Notes: generated from the sequence alone by a model not told the origin. A stretch of DNA of 64,000 nt from JTS-AC122 sp050246015 (GCA_050246015.1 JBFWWU010000003.1:230142-294141); one strand, 5' to 3'. Shown: positions 37,265 through 46,855, numbered from the stretch's first letter. Numbers and translations are program-made.

Positions 37265-37791
37265 AACGCAGCGGTCTTGGGCTGAGGGATAAGAGAACGA
37301 CTGACAGGCTACTGATGGCACGGGTTCAAACAAGGCGAATGACGATGCGGGCGGCGCGCGGCTTTGCGCTGCTCGACGTCATCATCGCCAGCATCATCCT
37401 GGGTATCTCGATCGCCGCCATCATCGGCCTGACCGGTCGGTCGCTGGCAGCGCAGAAAACCGGCGAGGAACTCCAGATCGCCGCGATGCTCGCCGACGAG
37501 CAACTCGCCCTGGTCGTCGCACGCGGGCCGGACAACTACGCCCAGCGCTTCGCCACGAGCGGGTCGTGCCCCGAGCCGTTCTCGGGGTATCGCTACTCGA
37601 TCTCTTTCTCCGGCGGGAGCGGGAACGAACCGTACCGGGTCAGCGCGACGATCTCGTGGGGCGCGGGCGGCGCCATCGGATCGGGCGTCAAGACCCGTTC
37701 GATCACCATCGAAACTCTGGTCGCGCCGCACGAGGGCGATAACCCCGACCCGGACCGCAAGCCCCCAGAGGCCGCCGAACGAATCACCTGA
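37261..37791 (+). CDS. gspI: minor pseudopilin GspI
   Basis: The ~176-residue protein has a class III signal region MTMRAARGFALLDVIIASIILG, with Gly at -1 and Asp in place of Glu5. It is small and followed by GspJ and GspK, as expected for GspI. A GTG at 37261 overlaps the gspH stop. Internal ATGs at 37315, 37339 and 37345 would give shorter leaders nearer the family norm; AAGGCGA precedes 37345. The C-terminus (GVKTRSITIETLV) fits the beta strands of GspI. Confidence 0.83.
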   Translation: MKRSGLGLRDKRTTDRLLMARVQTRRMTMRAARGFALLDVIIASIILGISIAAIIGLTGRSLAAQKTGEELQIAAMLADEQLALVVARGPDNYAQRFATSGSCPEPFSGYRYSISFSGGSGNEPYRVSATISWGAGGAIGSGVKTRSITIETLVAPHEGDNPDPDRKPPEAAERIT

Positions 37792-37835
37792 ATCCCGCGA
37801 AGGAACCGCGCCGCGGGCGCGTCTCCAGGAAGTCC

Positions 37836-38594
37836 ATGCACCCGACGCCTCGAAACCCCGATTCCCCCGTGAGGGCCTTCACGATCGCCGAGGTGATCGT
37901 CGCGGTCGTGATCACCGCCTTTGTGGCGGCGGCGACCTCGGTCGCGCTCACCCAGGCGGCGCGGGCGCGGGACGCTTCAACCGCCAAAGTCGAGGCCCGC
38001 TCACGTGCCGAACTCGCCGCGTCCCGTATCGCGGCGGACGTTGAGAACGCCGTCCGCCACGACGAAGTGTTCTTCACCCGCGTCAAACTCGCCGACGGTC
38101 GACAGGCCGGGTTCCCCCGCGACGAGATCCTCTTGTACGCCCGATCCCTCAAACTCGTGCGCACGCGCAGCGAACAGGGCGAAGGCGGCGAGTACGAAGT
38201 GCAGTACCGCTTGGACTCGGTGCCGCGCTTCACACCCCCGCCGGCAACCCGCGCGGCTCGGCCCGGCGACGCGCCCGCCGCCGCCGCCCTGGCCCTCTGG
38301 CGACGCGCCGATCCCGTCCCCGATGACGTGCCCGATGGGGGCGGCGTGGCCTCGGCGATCGTCGATGGGATCCTCGGCCTCGATATCCAGGCCTACGACG
38401 GGTCCGCCTGGTTCGAGACCTGGGAATCCGACACCGAAGGCTACCCCCACGCCATCAGCATTCAGGTCACCGCGACGGACGACTCGGGCCGCTACGAAGC
38501 CGTCTGCCGCCGCGTCGTGCCCCTGGACCGCACGCCCCTGCCCTCGGCCCCCGTCGTGATCGAAGAGGCCCCGACCACAGGATCAACCAACTAA
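37836..38594 (+). CDS. gspJ: minor pseudopilin GspJ
   Basis: The 252-residue protein has the prepilin region VRAFTIAEVIVAVVITAFVA, with Glu5 present and Ala at -1. It is larger than GspI, as GspJ normally is. Its periplasmic part contains a Pro/Ala-rich insertion near residues 130-150. AGGAAG precedes the ATG at 37836. GspI, GspJ and GspK form the pseudopilus tip. It ends 11 bp before gspK. Confidence 0.84.
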   Translation: MHPTPRNPDSPVRAFTIAEVIVAVVITAFVAAATSVALTQAARARDASTAKVEARSRAELAASRIAADVENAVRHDEVFFTRVKLADGRQAGFPRDEILLYARSLKLVRTRSEQGEGGEYEVQYRLDSVPRFTPPPATRAARPGDAPAAAALALWRRADPVPDDVPDGGGVASAIVDGILGLDIQAYDGSAWFETWESDTEGYPHAISIQVTATDDSGRYEAVCRRVVPLDRTPLPSAPVVIEEAPTTGSTN

Positions 38595-38605
38595 TTCCAC
38601 CCCGA

Positions 38606-39937
38606 ATGACTCGCACCCGCCCGCCATCTTCACGCTGCTTCGCGACCGTCCTGGTCCTCTGGGCGGTGGGGATCTCGTCGATCGTGCTGGTCTCGCTTCA
38701 ATCATCGGCGTGGCGTCAGACCGCCGCCGGTCGTGAGGCGATCGGCCGCGTCCGCGCCCACTGGGCCGCCCGCGCCGGGATCGAGGCGACGATCGCGACC
38801 CTCGCCGCCGACACCCTCAGTCCCAGCCAGACCGATGCCTTCGAAACCAAGTTCGCCCTCGAAGCCGTTTCCGCCGGCAAACTCGCCGGCGGAGGGTCCT
38901 ACTGGATCCGGCACACCGAGCCCCCCAACGAATACGACGGCCCCGAAGACGCGCACGCCAAGATCAACGTGAGCGCGATGACCCGCGACGACTTGCTCAC
39001 CTTTCTTGACATGGGAGAGGACGCCGCCGACTCCATCTTGGACTGGATCGACGAAGACGACGACGTGCGGGAACTCGGCGCCGAGGTTGGGTATTACTTC
39101 CAGGGGCGCACGTTCCGCTATGAGCCGCGCAACGCGCCGATCCGAACGATGCAGGAACTCGAACTCGTCTCCGGGTGCGATGCGTCGCTGGTCCGCGGGG
39201 AAGACTGGAACCTCAACGGCATCCTCGATCCCAACGAAGACGACGGGGACGTCTCCTGGCCCCCCGACAACGCCGACGGCATCCTCAACTCCGGTTGGTC
39301 CGAGCACCTCACCGCCTACAGCGTGGACGGCGGGTACTCGATGCTCGGGGAGGCCAAACTCGACTTGCGGACCGCCGAGGTGGGGGACATCGCCAAGAAG
39401 GCCGACCTGGACCGCGATCAGGCCGACGCTGTCGCCGCCTGGGCCGCTCGGTCCAACTCGACCATGGTCAACTTCCTGCAACAGACTCTCCGGCAACTCG
39501 CCACGCAGGCGCAGGCGTCGCAGTCGGCCCGGCAGGCGCGAGAACTCACCGACGACCAGCTCGCCTTCCTGCTCGACTCCTTCTACCTGGACGATTCCAC
39601 CGTCCCGCCCAAACACGTCGGCAGGCTCAACATCAACACCTGCTCGCGCGAGACGCTCGAACACGTCGCCGGGATTGATCCGGTGCTCGCCGACGTCATC
39701 CTGCTCGAGCGCGACGCCCGCCCTCAGGGATTCCTCAGCGTGGTCGACCTGCTGGAGGTGCCCGCGATCAACCGCGCCCGCCTGGCGACCCTCTACCCGT
39801 TGCTGTGTGTCCGCTCGAACGTCTATGTCGTCAACTGCCGCGGCCGCGACGAGAATACCGGTCTCGAAGTTGAAATGACCGCGGTGCTGGATCGTTCAAC
39901 TCTTCCGGTCACCATACGGGATATGGTGGTGAAGTAG
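38606..39937 (+). CDS. gspK: minor pseudopilin GspK
   Basis: The 443-residue protein starts with a membrane segment CFATVLVLWAVGISSIVLVSL that matches the GspK N-terminus (no Glu5, as usual for GspK) but with Cys at the expected -1 position. The C-terminal half has helix-hairpin-helix-like GspK domains (LNINTCSRETLEHVAGIDPVLA; GFLSVVDLLEVPAI). GspK caps the pseudopilus and stops its growth. It is large for the family because of extra Asp-rich segments (residues ~140-220). Confidence 0.86.
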   Translation: MTRTRPPSSRCFATVLVLWAVGISSIVLVSLQSSAWRQTAAGREAIGRVRAHWAARAGIEATIATLAADTLSPSQTDAFETKFALEAVSAGKLAGGGSYWIRHTEPPNEYDGPEDAHAKINVSAMTRDDLLTFLDMGEDAADSILDWIDEDDDVRELGAEVGYYFQGRTFRYEPRNAPIRTMQELELVSGCDASLVRGEDWNLNGILDPNEDDGDVSWPPDNADGILNSGWSEHLTAYSVDGGYSMLGEAKLDLRTAEVGDIAKKADLDRDQADAVAAWAARSNSTMVNFLQQTLRQLATQAQASQSARQARELTDDQLAFLLDSFYLDDSTVPPKHVGRLNINTCSRETLEHVAGIDPVLADVILLERDARPQGFLSVVDLLEVPAINRARLATLYPLLCVRSNVYVVNCRGRDENTGLEVEMTAVLDRSTLPVTIRDMVVK

Positions 39938-40014
39938 CCCTCGACCCTGCCCACACAGGCGGTTTTCGGGGCGGTCGGAAACTCCCGACGCTTTCGCCGG
40001 TTTGATTGTTCCTG

Positions 40015-41943
40015 ATGGCTGATGCATCGACCATCCCGAAGCCCGACGCCACCCGAACAAGCGGTCGGCGCGGGGCCGCGAAGAACCCGGCGGGCGCCAC
40101 GATCGCCGGCGTTCATATCCAGGGCGATGCCGTCCGCGTCGTCATCGCCTCGCTCGAATCCGCGGGCGAACCGCGGGTCCTCCAGACCCGTTCGTTCTCC
40201 GTGGCCGAGGCCCGCGGCGGCGCCGCGGCCGAGTTCCTTCGGTCGCTCAAAGTCGAGCGCGTCATCCGGGTGATCCCCTCGTCACGCACGCTCTGCCGCT
40301 GCGTCCCGGTCCCCTCGGATATCGTCGCGCTCTCGGACCGAGCCGCGGCGGCGGACGCGCTGGCGCTGGTCGCCGAATCCGAACTCTCCGCCACCGTGCC
40401 CCCGCATCGCCGTGCCGCGGGCATCATTTCCCCGGCCGGTCATCGCGGCGGCGCCGACGCGGTGCTCTGCGTCGGCTGGCCCGAACGCCCGGATGATGCC
40501 GACGAGTCCTCGCTCAGGCTCAACTCCCGCCACGAACGCTGGACCGCCGAACTCGTCGCGCTCGCGGCCCTGGCCCAAACGTTCGGCGGGACCGACGCCG
40601 CCCTGTACGCCGACCGCACCACCGGCGCCATCGCCCTGATCATGTCCGCGGCCGACCCGCACCGCGAAGGCGCCAACGGCGCCCTGAATGGTGCGGCCAA
40701 GACCGCCGGATCGCGGACCGTCGCCCGCGTTCTGCGGGGCGAGCACGCCAGCGACGCCGCCTGGCGCGCCTCGGTCTCGCGCGCCCTGGCCGAGTCTCAG
40801 CGCTCCATCGGCGCTCACCTGGGCGATTCGCTCGCGCCCGGCGCCTCGGATCAGACGCTCTCATTCGTCGGCCGCGCCGAGCCCCCTCGTCGCCTCGCCC
40901 CCTCCGCCACCGATCCGACCTGGCTCAACCAGTTCGGCGTCGCCTACGGCGCGATCATCGCCGCCACCGATCCCGACCCGACGCACGCCGCGCTTGCTTC
41001 GCTGCGGCTGACGGCTCCGAAGCAGCGCCGCGGCGCCGTCGTCGGGGCCCTTGAATGGTGCTCCGCGCCGCGACACGCCGCGCTCGTCATCGCCTCGTGC
41101 CTCGCCTTGCTGCTCATCATTCCCTGGCTGGTCGCCGCCGGCCGCGTCTGGATCCTCTCAAGCCGCTCCGGCGGGCAGGAAGCGCTCCAGCAGCGCCTCG
41201 CCGAGGCCGACCGCCGCGCCAACTTCTATACCAAACTCAAAGAACGCCGCTGGCCCATGACCAAGCTCCTCGCCGACGTCTCCGGCTCGGCGCCCGTCGG
41301 TGTCACCCTCGAAACCCTCTCCATCACCCGCGAACAAGGACTCAGCATCCGCGGCAAGTCCGACGACAACGACCGCATCAACCAGTTCGCCACCAATCTC
41401 AGCGACTCGCGCGTCTTTAGCGCCGTCAGCACCCCCACCATCGAAAACTCCTCCGGCGCCGCCGAGTTCCAACTCGAGGCCGACGTCTCCTCCCCGCTCT
41501 TCCCCGCCCGCCGCGCCATCGACTTCGCTGCCAAGGGCAAGACGCTCTTTGACCGTCTCTACAAGACCGAGGACTCACTCGCCGCCGCGCCCGACGAACC
41601 CGCCGCGACCGGATCCGCCGCCGCCCCGGCGGGTTCGACGCCCGCCACATCAACTCCCCGCCCCGAAGACGCGGGCGCCCGCTCGCGCCGGACCGACAGC
41701 GAACGTGCCGCGGCGGACGCCAGCGCCGAGCGATCTCGATCTCGCCCCACCAGCGCCGCCTCCGTCCCGGAGCCCCTGACCGACGAAGCCATCGCCAAGA
41801 TGGACGCGAACACCGCGATGCTCGAATGGACCAGCCGGCGCCAGTGGTCCACCAAGTCAACCATTGACGACGCCACCAAGGCGCGCCTGAAGGAAGAAGC
41901 CGAGAAATGTAAGGCCCGCATGACGGAGGCCCGAGGCGGATAG
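40015..41943 (+). CDS. gspL: type II secretion assembly protein GspL-like with extra C-terminal motif
   Basis: The 642-residue product has an N-terminal actin-like domain similar to GspL/PilM (AGVHIQGDAVRVVIASLES) and a single membrane segment at about residues 353-377 (ALVIASCLALLLIIPWLVAAG). A periplasmic GspL/PilN-like domain follows (TLETLSITREQGLSIRG). After a Ser/Pro/Ala-rich linker it ends with ATKARLKEEAEKCKARM. This ending recurs twice in GspD downstream. A TTG at 40006 is a possible earlier start. GspL links the ATPase to the pseudopilus platform. Confidence 0.78.
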   Translation: MADASTIPKPDATRTSGRRGAAKNPAGATIAGVHIQGDAVRVVIASLESAGEPRVLQTRSFSVAEARGGAAAEFLRSLKVERVIRVIPSSRTLCRCVPVPSDIVALSDRAAAADALALVAESELSATVPPHRRAAGIISPAGHRGGADAVLCVGWPERPDDADESSLRLNSRHERWTAELVALAALAQTFGGTDAALYADRTTGAIALIMSAADPHREGANGALNGAAKTAGSRTVARVLRGEHASDAAWRASVSRALAESQRSIGAHLGDSLAPGASDQTLSFVGRAEPPRRLAPSATDPTWLNQFGVAYGAIIAATDPDPTHAALASLRLTAPKQRRGAVVGALEWCSAPRHAALVIASCLALLLIIPWLVAAGRVWILSSRSGGQEALQQRLAEADRRANFYTKLKERRWPMTKLLADVSGSAPVGVTLETLSITREQGLSIRGKSDDNDRINQFATNLSDSRVFSAVSTPTIENSSGAAEFQLEADVSSPLFPARRAIDFAAKGKTLFDRLYKTEDSLAAAPDEPAATGSAAAPAGSTPATSTPRPEDAGARSRRTDSERAAADASAERSRSRPTSAASVPEPLTDEAIAKMDANTAMLEWTSRRQWSTKSTIDDATKARLKEEAEKCKARMTEARGG

Positions 41944-42015
41944 CCCCCTCCTCCACCCCGCGAACTGCCACGCCCACCCGCTCTCACTCACCCCCCCCCG
42001 AACCCCATCCCCACT

Positions 42016-42666
42016 GTGAACCAGTTCCTCGACAAGTTCTCCAGGCTCCCGCGCTCGATGAAGTGGCTCGCGGTGTTCGTCATCGCGCTTGGCGCGTACT
42101 TCCTGGTCGTTGAAACCGTCCTCGACAGCACCAACGCGCTCAACTCCAAGGCCGACGCCCTCGCCGCCGGCCTCAAGCAGGAAGCCGACCTGCTCTCTCC
42201 CGATTCTCCCAAGGGCCGCCTTCTCTCCGAGGGCCGCCGCCTCTTCGGCGAGCCGCTGCTCCCGGGCGATCCCGGCAACCGCCCCGAAGCCGTTCACGCC
42301 GCCATCGACAGGATCCTCGACAAGCACGGCGTCTCCAAGCGCACCAAGAACGAACGCCGCGTCCCGTTCCGAGGCGACGAACTGACCAACCTCCTCGGCG
42401 CCGCCGTCGCACAGAAGTCCGCCGAGCGCATGATCCTCGACATCATCTTCGAGGCGTCCCCCGAAGACGTCACGGCGATCGTCGCCGAACTCGAACAAGC
42501 CAAGGAGATCGCGCTGATCTCGAAGGTCGAACTTCGTCGCCCGGACGCCGGCCGCGACGCCCGGAGCGGCACGCCGGTTTCATCGGGCCGGATCCTCAAG
42601 GTCACGATCTCGCCCGAAGCGTGGATCGTCTCCTCGTCGCCCAGCGGCGCGGGAGGTGTGCTGTGA
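42016..42666 (+). CDS. gspM: type II secretion system protein GspM-like
   Basis: The ~216-residue protein starts at GTG 42016. It has one N-terminal membrane segment (MKWLAVFVIALGAYFLVVE) followed by a periplasmic part with an early helix and a ferredoxin-like C-terminal pattern. Size and position between gspL and gspC fit GspM, although sequence conservation in this family is low. Its stop is overlapped by the gspC start (GTGA at 42663-42666). A run of nine C lies in the leader at 41991-42000. Confidence 0.68.
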   Translation: MNQFLDKFSRLPRSMKWLAVFVIALGAYFLVVETVLDSTNALNSKADALAAGLKQEADLLSPDSPKGRLLSEGRRLFGEPLLPGDPGNRPEAVHAAIDRILDKHGVSKRTKNERRVPFRGDELTNLLGAAVAQKSAERMILDIIFEASPEDVTAIVAELEQAKEIALISKVELRRPDAGRDARSGTPVSSGRILKVTISPEAWIVSSSPSGAGGVL

Positions 42667-43460
42667 GCGCCGCGGGGTTGTTCGGATTCGGATCGATCAC
42701 CGGCGTCGGTCGGCTGGGCTGGCTCTCGGCGGCCGTCGCGGTCGCCACGGCCGCCTTCGTCGTCTCCCGCGCCGCGCCCGTCTACGACGCCGCCCGCGCT
42801 CATAGCGTCACGGCCGAGGGTCAGGAGAGCATCACTACAACAGTCGCGTCGTTCACCGAATCGGTGAAGCGCGACGCCGGGCAGGTCGACGGCCGATCGC
42901 TTTTTTTCATCCCGCCACCCCCGCCGCCGAAGCCCCCCCCCAACCCCCCGCCCCCCCCCCTGGGCGACCCCCCCAAGCCGCCGCCCACACCGCCGCCGCC
43001 TCGAACCTACGGCGGACCGAAGATCATCGGGGCCGCGATCGACTCCGTCTGGTTCGACAACGGCAAGCGCCTCACCGCCGGGGGCGAAGCGGACGGCGAC
43101 CTGCGCGTCATCGAGATCCAGCAAGTTCCCTGGTCCGCGAAACTGGAGTGGAAAGGCATCGTCTTCGACGTGCCGTTCATCGCGCGCGATTCGGTGGTGA
43201 TCAAGGATCCGGCAAGCCCGGCGAGTTCGCCAGAGCCCGAGCCCCAACCCCCCGCCAGCGCCCCGGCGACGCAGACGCCGGCCTCAACCTCGCCCGCGCC
43301 CGCCGCCCCGTCCACCGAGCCCGACAAGGACGCCGCCAAGCCCGACCCAGAGAAGAAAGAAGAGTCCAAGGAAGAGAAAAAGGAAGAGAAGAAGGACGGC
43401 GCACCGGCTCCCCCCCCCGCGCCGGCCCCCGCGCCTCCGCCCGACAAGCCAGACAAGTAG
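42663..43460 (+). CDS. gspC: GspC-like inner-membrane protein with proline-rich linker
   Basis: The 265-residue product is GspC-like by position and layout. A membrane segment lies near residues 13-32 (LGWLSAAVAVATAAFVVSRA). A very Pro-rich linker follows (residues ~85-115), then a beta-rich periplasmic domain (KIIGAAIDSVWFDNGKR) that would face GspD, and a low-complexity Glu/Lys/Ala/Pro tail. GTG 42663 overlaps the gspM stop and has GGGAGGTG just upstream; the frame is open further back but over gspM. The linker is encoded by long C runs (see the homopolymer repeat). GspC normally couples the platform to the secretin. No PDZ domain is seen. Confidence 0.68.
   Translation: MSAAGLFGFGSITGVGRLGWLSAAVAVATAAFVVSRAAPVYDAARAHSVTAEGQESITTTVASFTESVKRDAGQVDGRSLFFIPPPPPPKPPPNPPPPPLGDPPKPPPTPPPPRTYGGPKIIGAAIDSVWFDNGKRLTAGGEADGDLRVIEIQQVPWSAKLEWKGIVFDVPFIARDSVVIKDPASPASSPEPEPQPPASAPATQTPASTSPAPAAPSTEPDKDAAKPDPEKKEESKEEKKEEKKDGAPAPPPAPAPAPPPDKPDK
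42901..42960 (+). repeat. homopolymer-rich tract (T7, C9 and C10) inside gspC
   Basis: Within 60 bp there is a run of seven T at the start, a run of nine C and a final run of ten C, all inside coding sequence for the Phe-Phe-Ile-Pro and proline-rich linker. Such tracts are the classical substrate for slipped-strand mispairing. Confidence 0.8.
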
Positions 43461-43620
43461 CCGTCCCTGCAACCGATCCGCCTCGATTCGAATAGACCGT
43501 CGGTGCGTGCCGGCCTCGGGCTCCCCAAGCACCCGCATCGGGAACGTATCAGACAGATCGCCCCGACCCATCGCATGAACGATCCCCTGGGCACCGGATG
43601 ACCCGACGACAGGAGTAGTG

Positions 43621-46600
43621 ATGAAGCAGGCTTCAGTAACCACCACTCGATCAGCAGCCGCCATTCTCTCGGCTTGCGGCGCGCTGGCCCTGGGCTACCC
43701 CATGCTCGCGCGACTGGAAGCGCAGCCCACGCCCGCGGCTCCGCCGCCCGCCTCGGCCCAGCCCGAGAAGCCCGCGGATCAACCCGCCGCCCCTCCCGGC
43801 AACACCCCGGCGCCCACCACGGCCCCGTCCACAACACCGCCGTCGGCCTCCCCGCCGCCCGGCTCGCCCGCCACCGTCCCCACTGCGTCCGAACCCGCCC
43901 CGTCTCAGCCCGACTCCCCCCCCACGACCAAACCAGCGACCAGCCCCAACGGCGCCAGCGGCAAGAACGGCGCGTCTCGCCCGCTCCCTCCGCGCGATCC
44001 CAAGACCGGCCGGGTCATCCAACCCGATGAAAACGTCCCCCTCACGTTCAAGAACACCACCGTCGAGCAGGTCATCCCGTTCATCGTCGAAGCCACCGGC
44101 AAGGTCGTCATCCCCCGCCCGGACCTCCTGCCCCGCAAGATCACCATCATCAACGACCAACCGATCAAGCGATCGCGCGCCCTCGACATGGTCTTTTACG
44201 CCCTGCAGCAGGAAGGCATCGGCATCATCGAGACGCGCGACGTCATCCTGATGCGCAACATCGCCGAACTCCCCCAGAGCGACGTCCCCGTCATCGGGCC
44301 CGACGAAGACGTGATGGGTCGCGACGACTACGGCACCGTCGTCCAGAAGATCTTCCGTCTCGAACACGCCTCCGCCGCCAACATCGTCCAGGGCCTCGAA
44401 GACGCCAAGACGATGCCCGACTACTCCAAGATCCTGCTCGACGCCGATTCCAACCACGTCGTCGTCATGGCCAACATCGGCCTCCTCCAGCGAGTCGAGG
44501 CGATCATCAAGGCGCTGGACCGACCCGCCGCGGCGTCGCTGCTCACCCGCACCTTCCGCCTCAAGTACGCCGACGCCGAAAAAATCGCCACCGCCATCCG
44601 CGACCTCTTCACCGCCGGCACCAACCAGAACAACCAGAACAACCAGAACAACCCCAACTTCTTCCGCGGCTTCGGCGGCCAAGACCAGAACCAGAACCGC
44701 GGCCGCCGGAACCAGCAGGGCCAGGGCAACACCACCTCCCTCTCCCAGAACCTCCGCGCCAGCGCCAACCAGCAACAGAACTCCGTCACCGTCCTCGCCG
44801 AGGCCGAGGTCATGGAGCAGGTCGAAGCCGTCATCCGCGACGAGTGGGACATCCCCCTCGACCCCGAGCACGTCATCCCCAAGGTCTTCGACATCAAGCA
44901 CAACGACGTCGTCAAACTCAAGGCCGCCCTCGAAGAAATGTTCGGCAAGAGCGGGTCCGCCGCCTCTCCCACCACCAACCAGGGCGGCGGCAACCAGCGC
45001 GGCGGGGGCGGGGGAAACAACAACAACGCCGCCAGCAGCGATTCAGGACAGGGCGCCAACCGGCTCGCCGGCCAGTTCGCCTTCACCGCCCTCTCCGAGT
45101 CCAACCGCCTCGTCGTCATCGCCAAGTCCCCGGACAACATGAAAGCCGTCGAGGACATCATCCAGCAACTCGACCAACCCAAGACCACCGGCATCCCGAC
45201 CATCATCGAACTCAAGCACGCCTCCGCCGAGGAACTCGCCGAGCAACTCAACGCGATGATCGCCCAGGAAGGCACCCTCGCCACCATCCCGCGCCAGGCC
45301 TCCGGGTTGACGATGACCGACTCGAACACCTCCCCCTTCTCGACCGCCGACGACACCACCACCAATACCACCAACAACACCACCACCGCCGCCAACACCA
45401 TCAACTTCTGGTGGCAGCGCGCCCGCCCCCCGACAGACAACGCCGGCACCTCCAACATCGTCTCCAAGGTCCGCATCGTGCCCGTCTGGCGTCAGAACGC
45501 CCTGATGATCATGTGCCCCGCCGAGTACCAGGACGGCCTCGCCCAACTCGTCGCCAACCTCGACAAGCCCGGACGCCAGGTCCTCATCTCCGCCATCGTC
45601 GTCGAACTCTCCCTCGACGACTCCACCGCCCTGGGCCTGCGGTGGTCCAGTTCGAACATCGTCCCCACCAGCGGCGACAACTCCATCAGCGTCGGTAACA
45701 CCATCACCGGGCAGAAGAACCAGCTCATCAACAGCCTCTTCGACACCTCCGTCCTGGATACCAACGTCAACCTCAACGTCGTCCTCCAGGCCCTGGCCCA
45801 GAAGACCACCACCAACATCCTCTCCGAGCCACGCATCTTCACCAGCGACAACCAGGAAGCCACCTTCTTCGACGGCCAGGACATCCCCTTCGTCAACGAA
45901 CTCCAGACCAACAACAACGCCAACCCGACCCAGTCCTTCGACTACCGCGCCGTCGGCATCCAACTCACCGTCCGCCCGCGCATCACCGTCAAGAAAGACG
46001 TCGACCTCAACATCAACCTCGAACTCTCCTCCGTCTCCCCGGGCAAGACCGTTCAGAACGCCCTCATCGTCGATCGCCGAGAGACCACCACCCACCTCAT
46101 CGTCAAGGACGGGCAGACCGTCGTCCTCTCCGGCATCATGCGCAACGAGACTTCCAAGATCAATCGCAAGGTCCCCCTCCTGGGCGATCTCCCCCTCGTC
46201 GGCGCCCTCTTCAACTCCATCGAGAACCGCACCACCAACACCGAACTCATCGCCTTCATCACCCCCGTCGTCGTCGAGAACACCGAGCAGGCCGATCAAC
46301 TCTACGAGAAAGACCGCGACCGCCTGAACGACATGCGCGAGAAGGAGTTCGGCGGCAAGGGCCGCGACCTGCCCAAATCCCTCGAAGAAGGCGGCTCGGC
46401 GCCCACCAACCCGCCAACCGTCGAGCCCGCCCCCGGCGATCACCCCGCCGGCTCCATGGGCGGCCTCTCCCCCCACGCCCCCGAGCCCCTCCTCTACGCC
46501 GACATCATCACCATGTCCGAGGATCAGGCGACCCGCGAGGCGACCCTCCGCGAGAACGCCGCTCACCTCGCCGGGCTCGACGACGCCACCCGCAGCCGTC

Positions 46601-46845
46601 TCATGGACGAATCGGTCAAGTGCCGCGAACGCGCCCAGGTCGCGCGCGAAACCGCCCCGCTGCACGTCCCCGCTCCGCTGGCCGATTCCATCATCGCCGT
46701 CCTCGACGTCGAAGGCGCGATGAAGGAATGGAAGGCCCGCAGCGCGGCCTCGAAGCGCGACGCGCTCGACACCGCCACGCGCGTCCGCCTCGCCGACGAA
46801 GCCGAGAAGTGCCGCCGACGCATGATCGCCGCCAGCAACGAGTGA
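43621..46845 (+). CDS. gspD: type II secretion outer-membrane secretin GspD with C-terminal Cys motifs
   Basis: The 1074-residue protein begins with a hydrophobic segment (SAAAILSACGALALGYPML) and a Pro/Ser/Ala-rich stretch. The N0 and repeated N1-N3 domains follow (residues ~140-560; TFRLKYADAEKIATAI, IIELKHASAEELAEQL). The secretin core comes next (SAIVVELSLDDSTALGLRWS, LSEPRIFTSDNQEATFFDGQ, SGIMRNETSKINRKVPLLG). Two Asn/Gln-rich loops interrupt the N domains (~333-390 and ~455-480). The final ~115 residues are extra: two copies of an ATRxRL...KCxxR motif shared with GspL. ATG 43621 is supported by AGGAG. It forms the export channel; a short hairpin follows 11 bp after the stop. Confidence 0.92.
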   Translation: MKQASVTTTRSAAAILSACGALALGYPMLARLEAQPTPAAPPPASAQPEKPADQPAAPPGNTPAPTTAPSTTPPSASPPPGSPATVPTASEPAPSQPDSPPTTKPATSPNGASGKNGASRPLPPRDPKTGRVIQPDENVPLTFKNTTVEQVIPFIVEATGKVVIPRPDLLPRKITIINDQPIKRSRALDMVFYALQQEGIGIIETRDVILMRNIAELPQSDVPVIGPDEDVMGRDDYGTVVQKIFRLEHASAANIVQGLEDAKTMPDYSKILLDADSNHVVVMANIGLLQRVEAIIKALDRPAAASLLTRTFRLKYADAEKIATAIRDLFTAGTNQNNQNNQNNPNFFRGFGGQDQNQNRGRRNQQGQGNTTSLSQNLRASANQQQNSVTVLAEAEVMEQVEAVIRDEWDIPLDPEHVIPKVFDIKHNDVVKLKAALEEMFGKSGSAASPTTNQGGGNQRGGGGGNNNNAASSDSGQGANRLAGQFAFTALSESNRLVVIAKSPDNMKAVEDIIQQLDQPKTTGIPTIIELKHASAEELAEQLNAMIAQEGTLATIPRQASGLTMTDSNTSPFSTADDTTTNTTNNTTTAANTINFWWQRARPPTDNAGTSNIVSKVRIVPVWRQNALMIMCPAEYQDGLAQLVANLDKPGRQVLISAIVVELSLDDSTALGLRWSSSNIVPTSGDNSISVGNTITGQKNQLINSLFDTSVLDTNVNLNVVLQALAQKTTTNILSEPRIFTSDNQEATFFDGQDIPFVNELQTNNNANPTQSFDYRAVGIQLTVRPRITVKKDVDLNINLELSSVSPGKTVQNALIVDRRETTTHLIVKDGQTVVLSGIMRNETSKINRKVPLLGDLPLVGALFNSIENRTTNTELIAFITPVVVENTEQADQLYEKDRDRLNDMREKEFGGKGRDLPKSLEEGGSAPTNPPTVEPAPGDHPAGSMGGLSPHAPEPLLYADIITMSEDQATREATLRENAAHLAGLDDATRSRLMDESVKCRERAQVARETAPLHVPAPLADSIIAVLDVEGAMKEWKARSAASKRDALDTATRVRLADEAEKCRRRMIAASNE

Positions 46846-46855
46846 TCGCGCTGTT

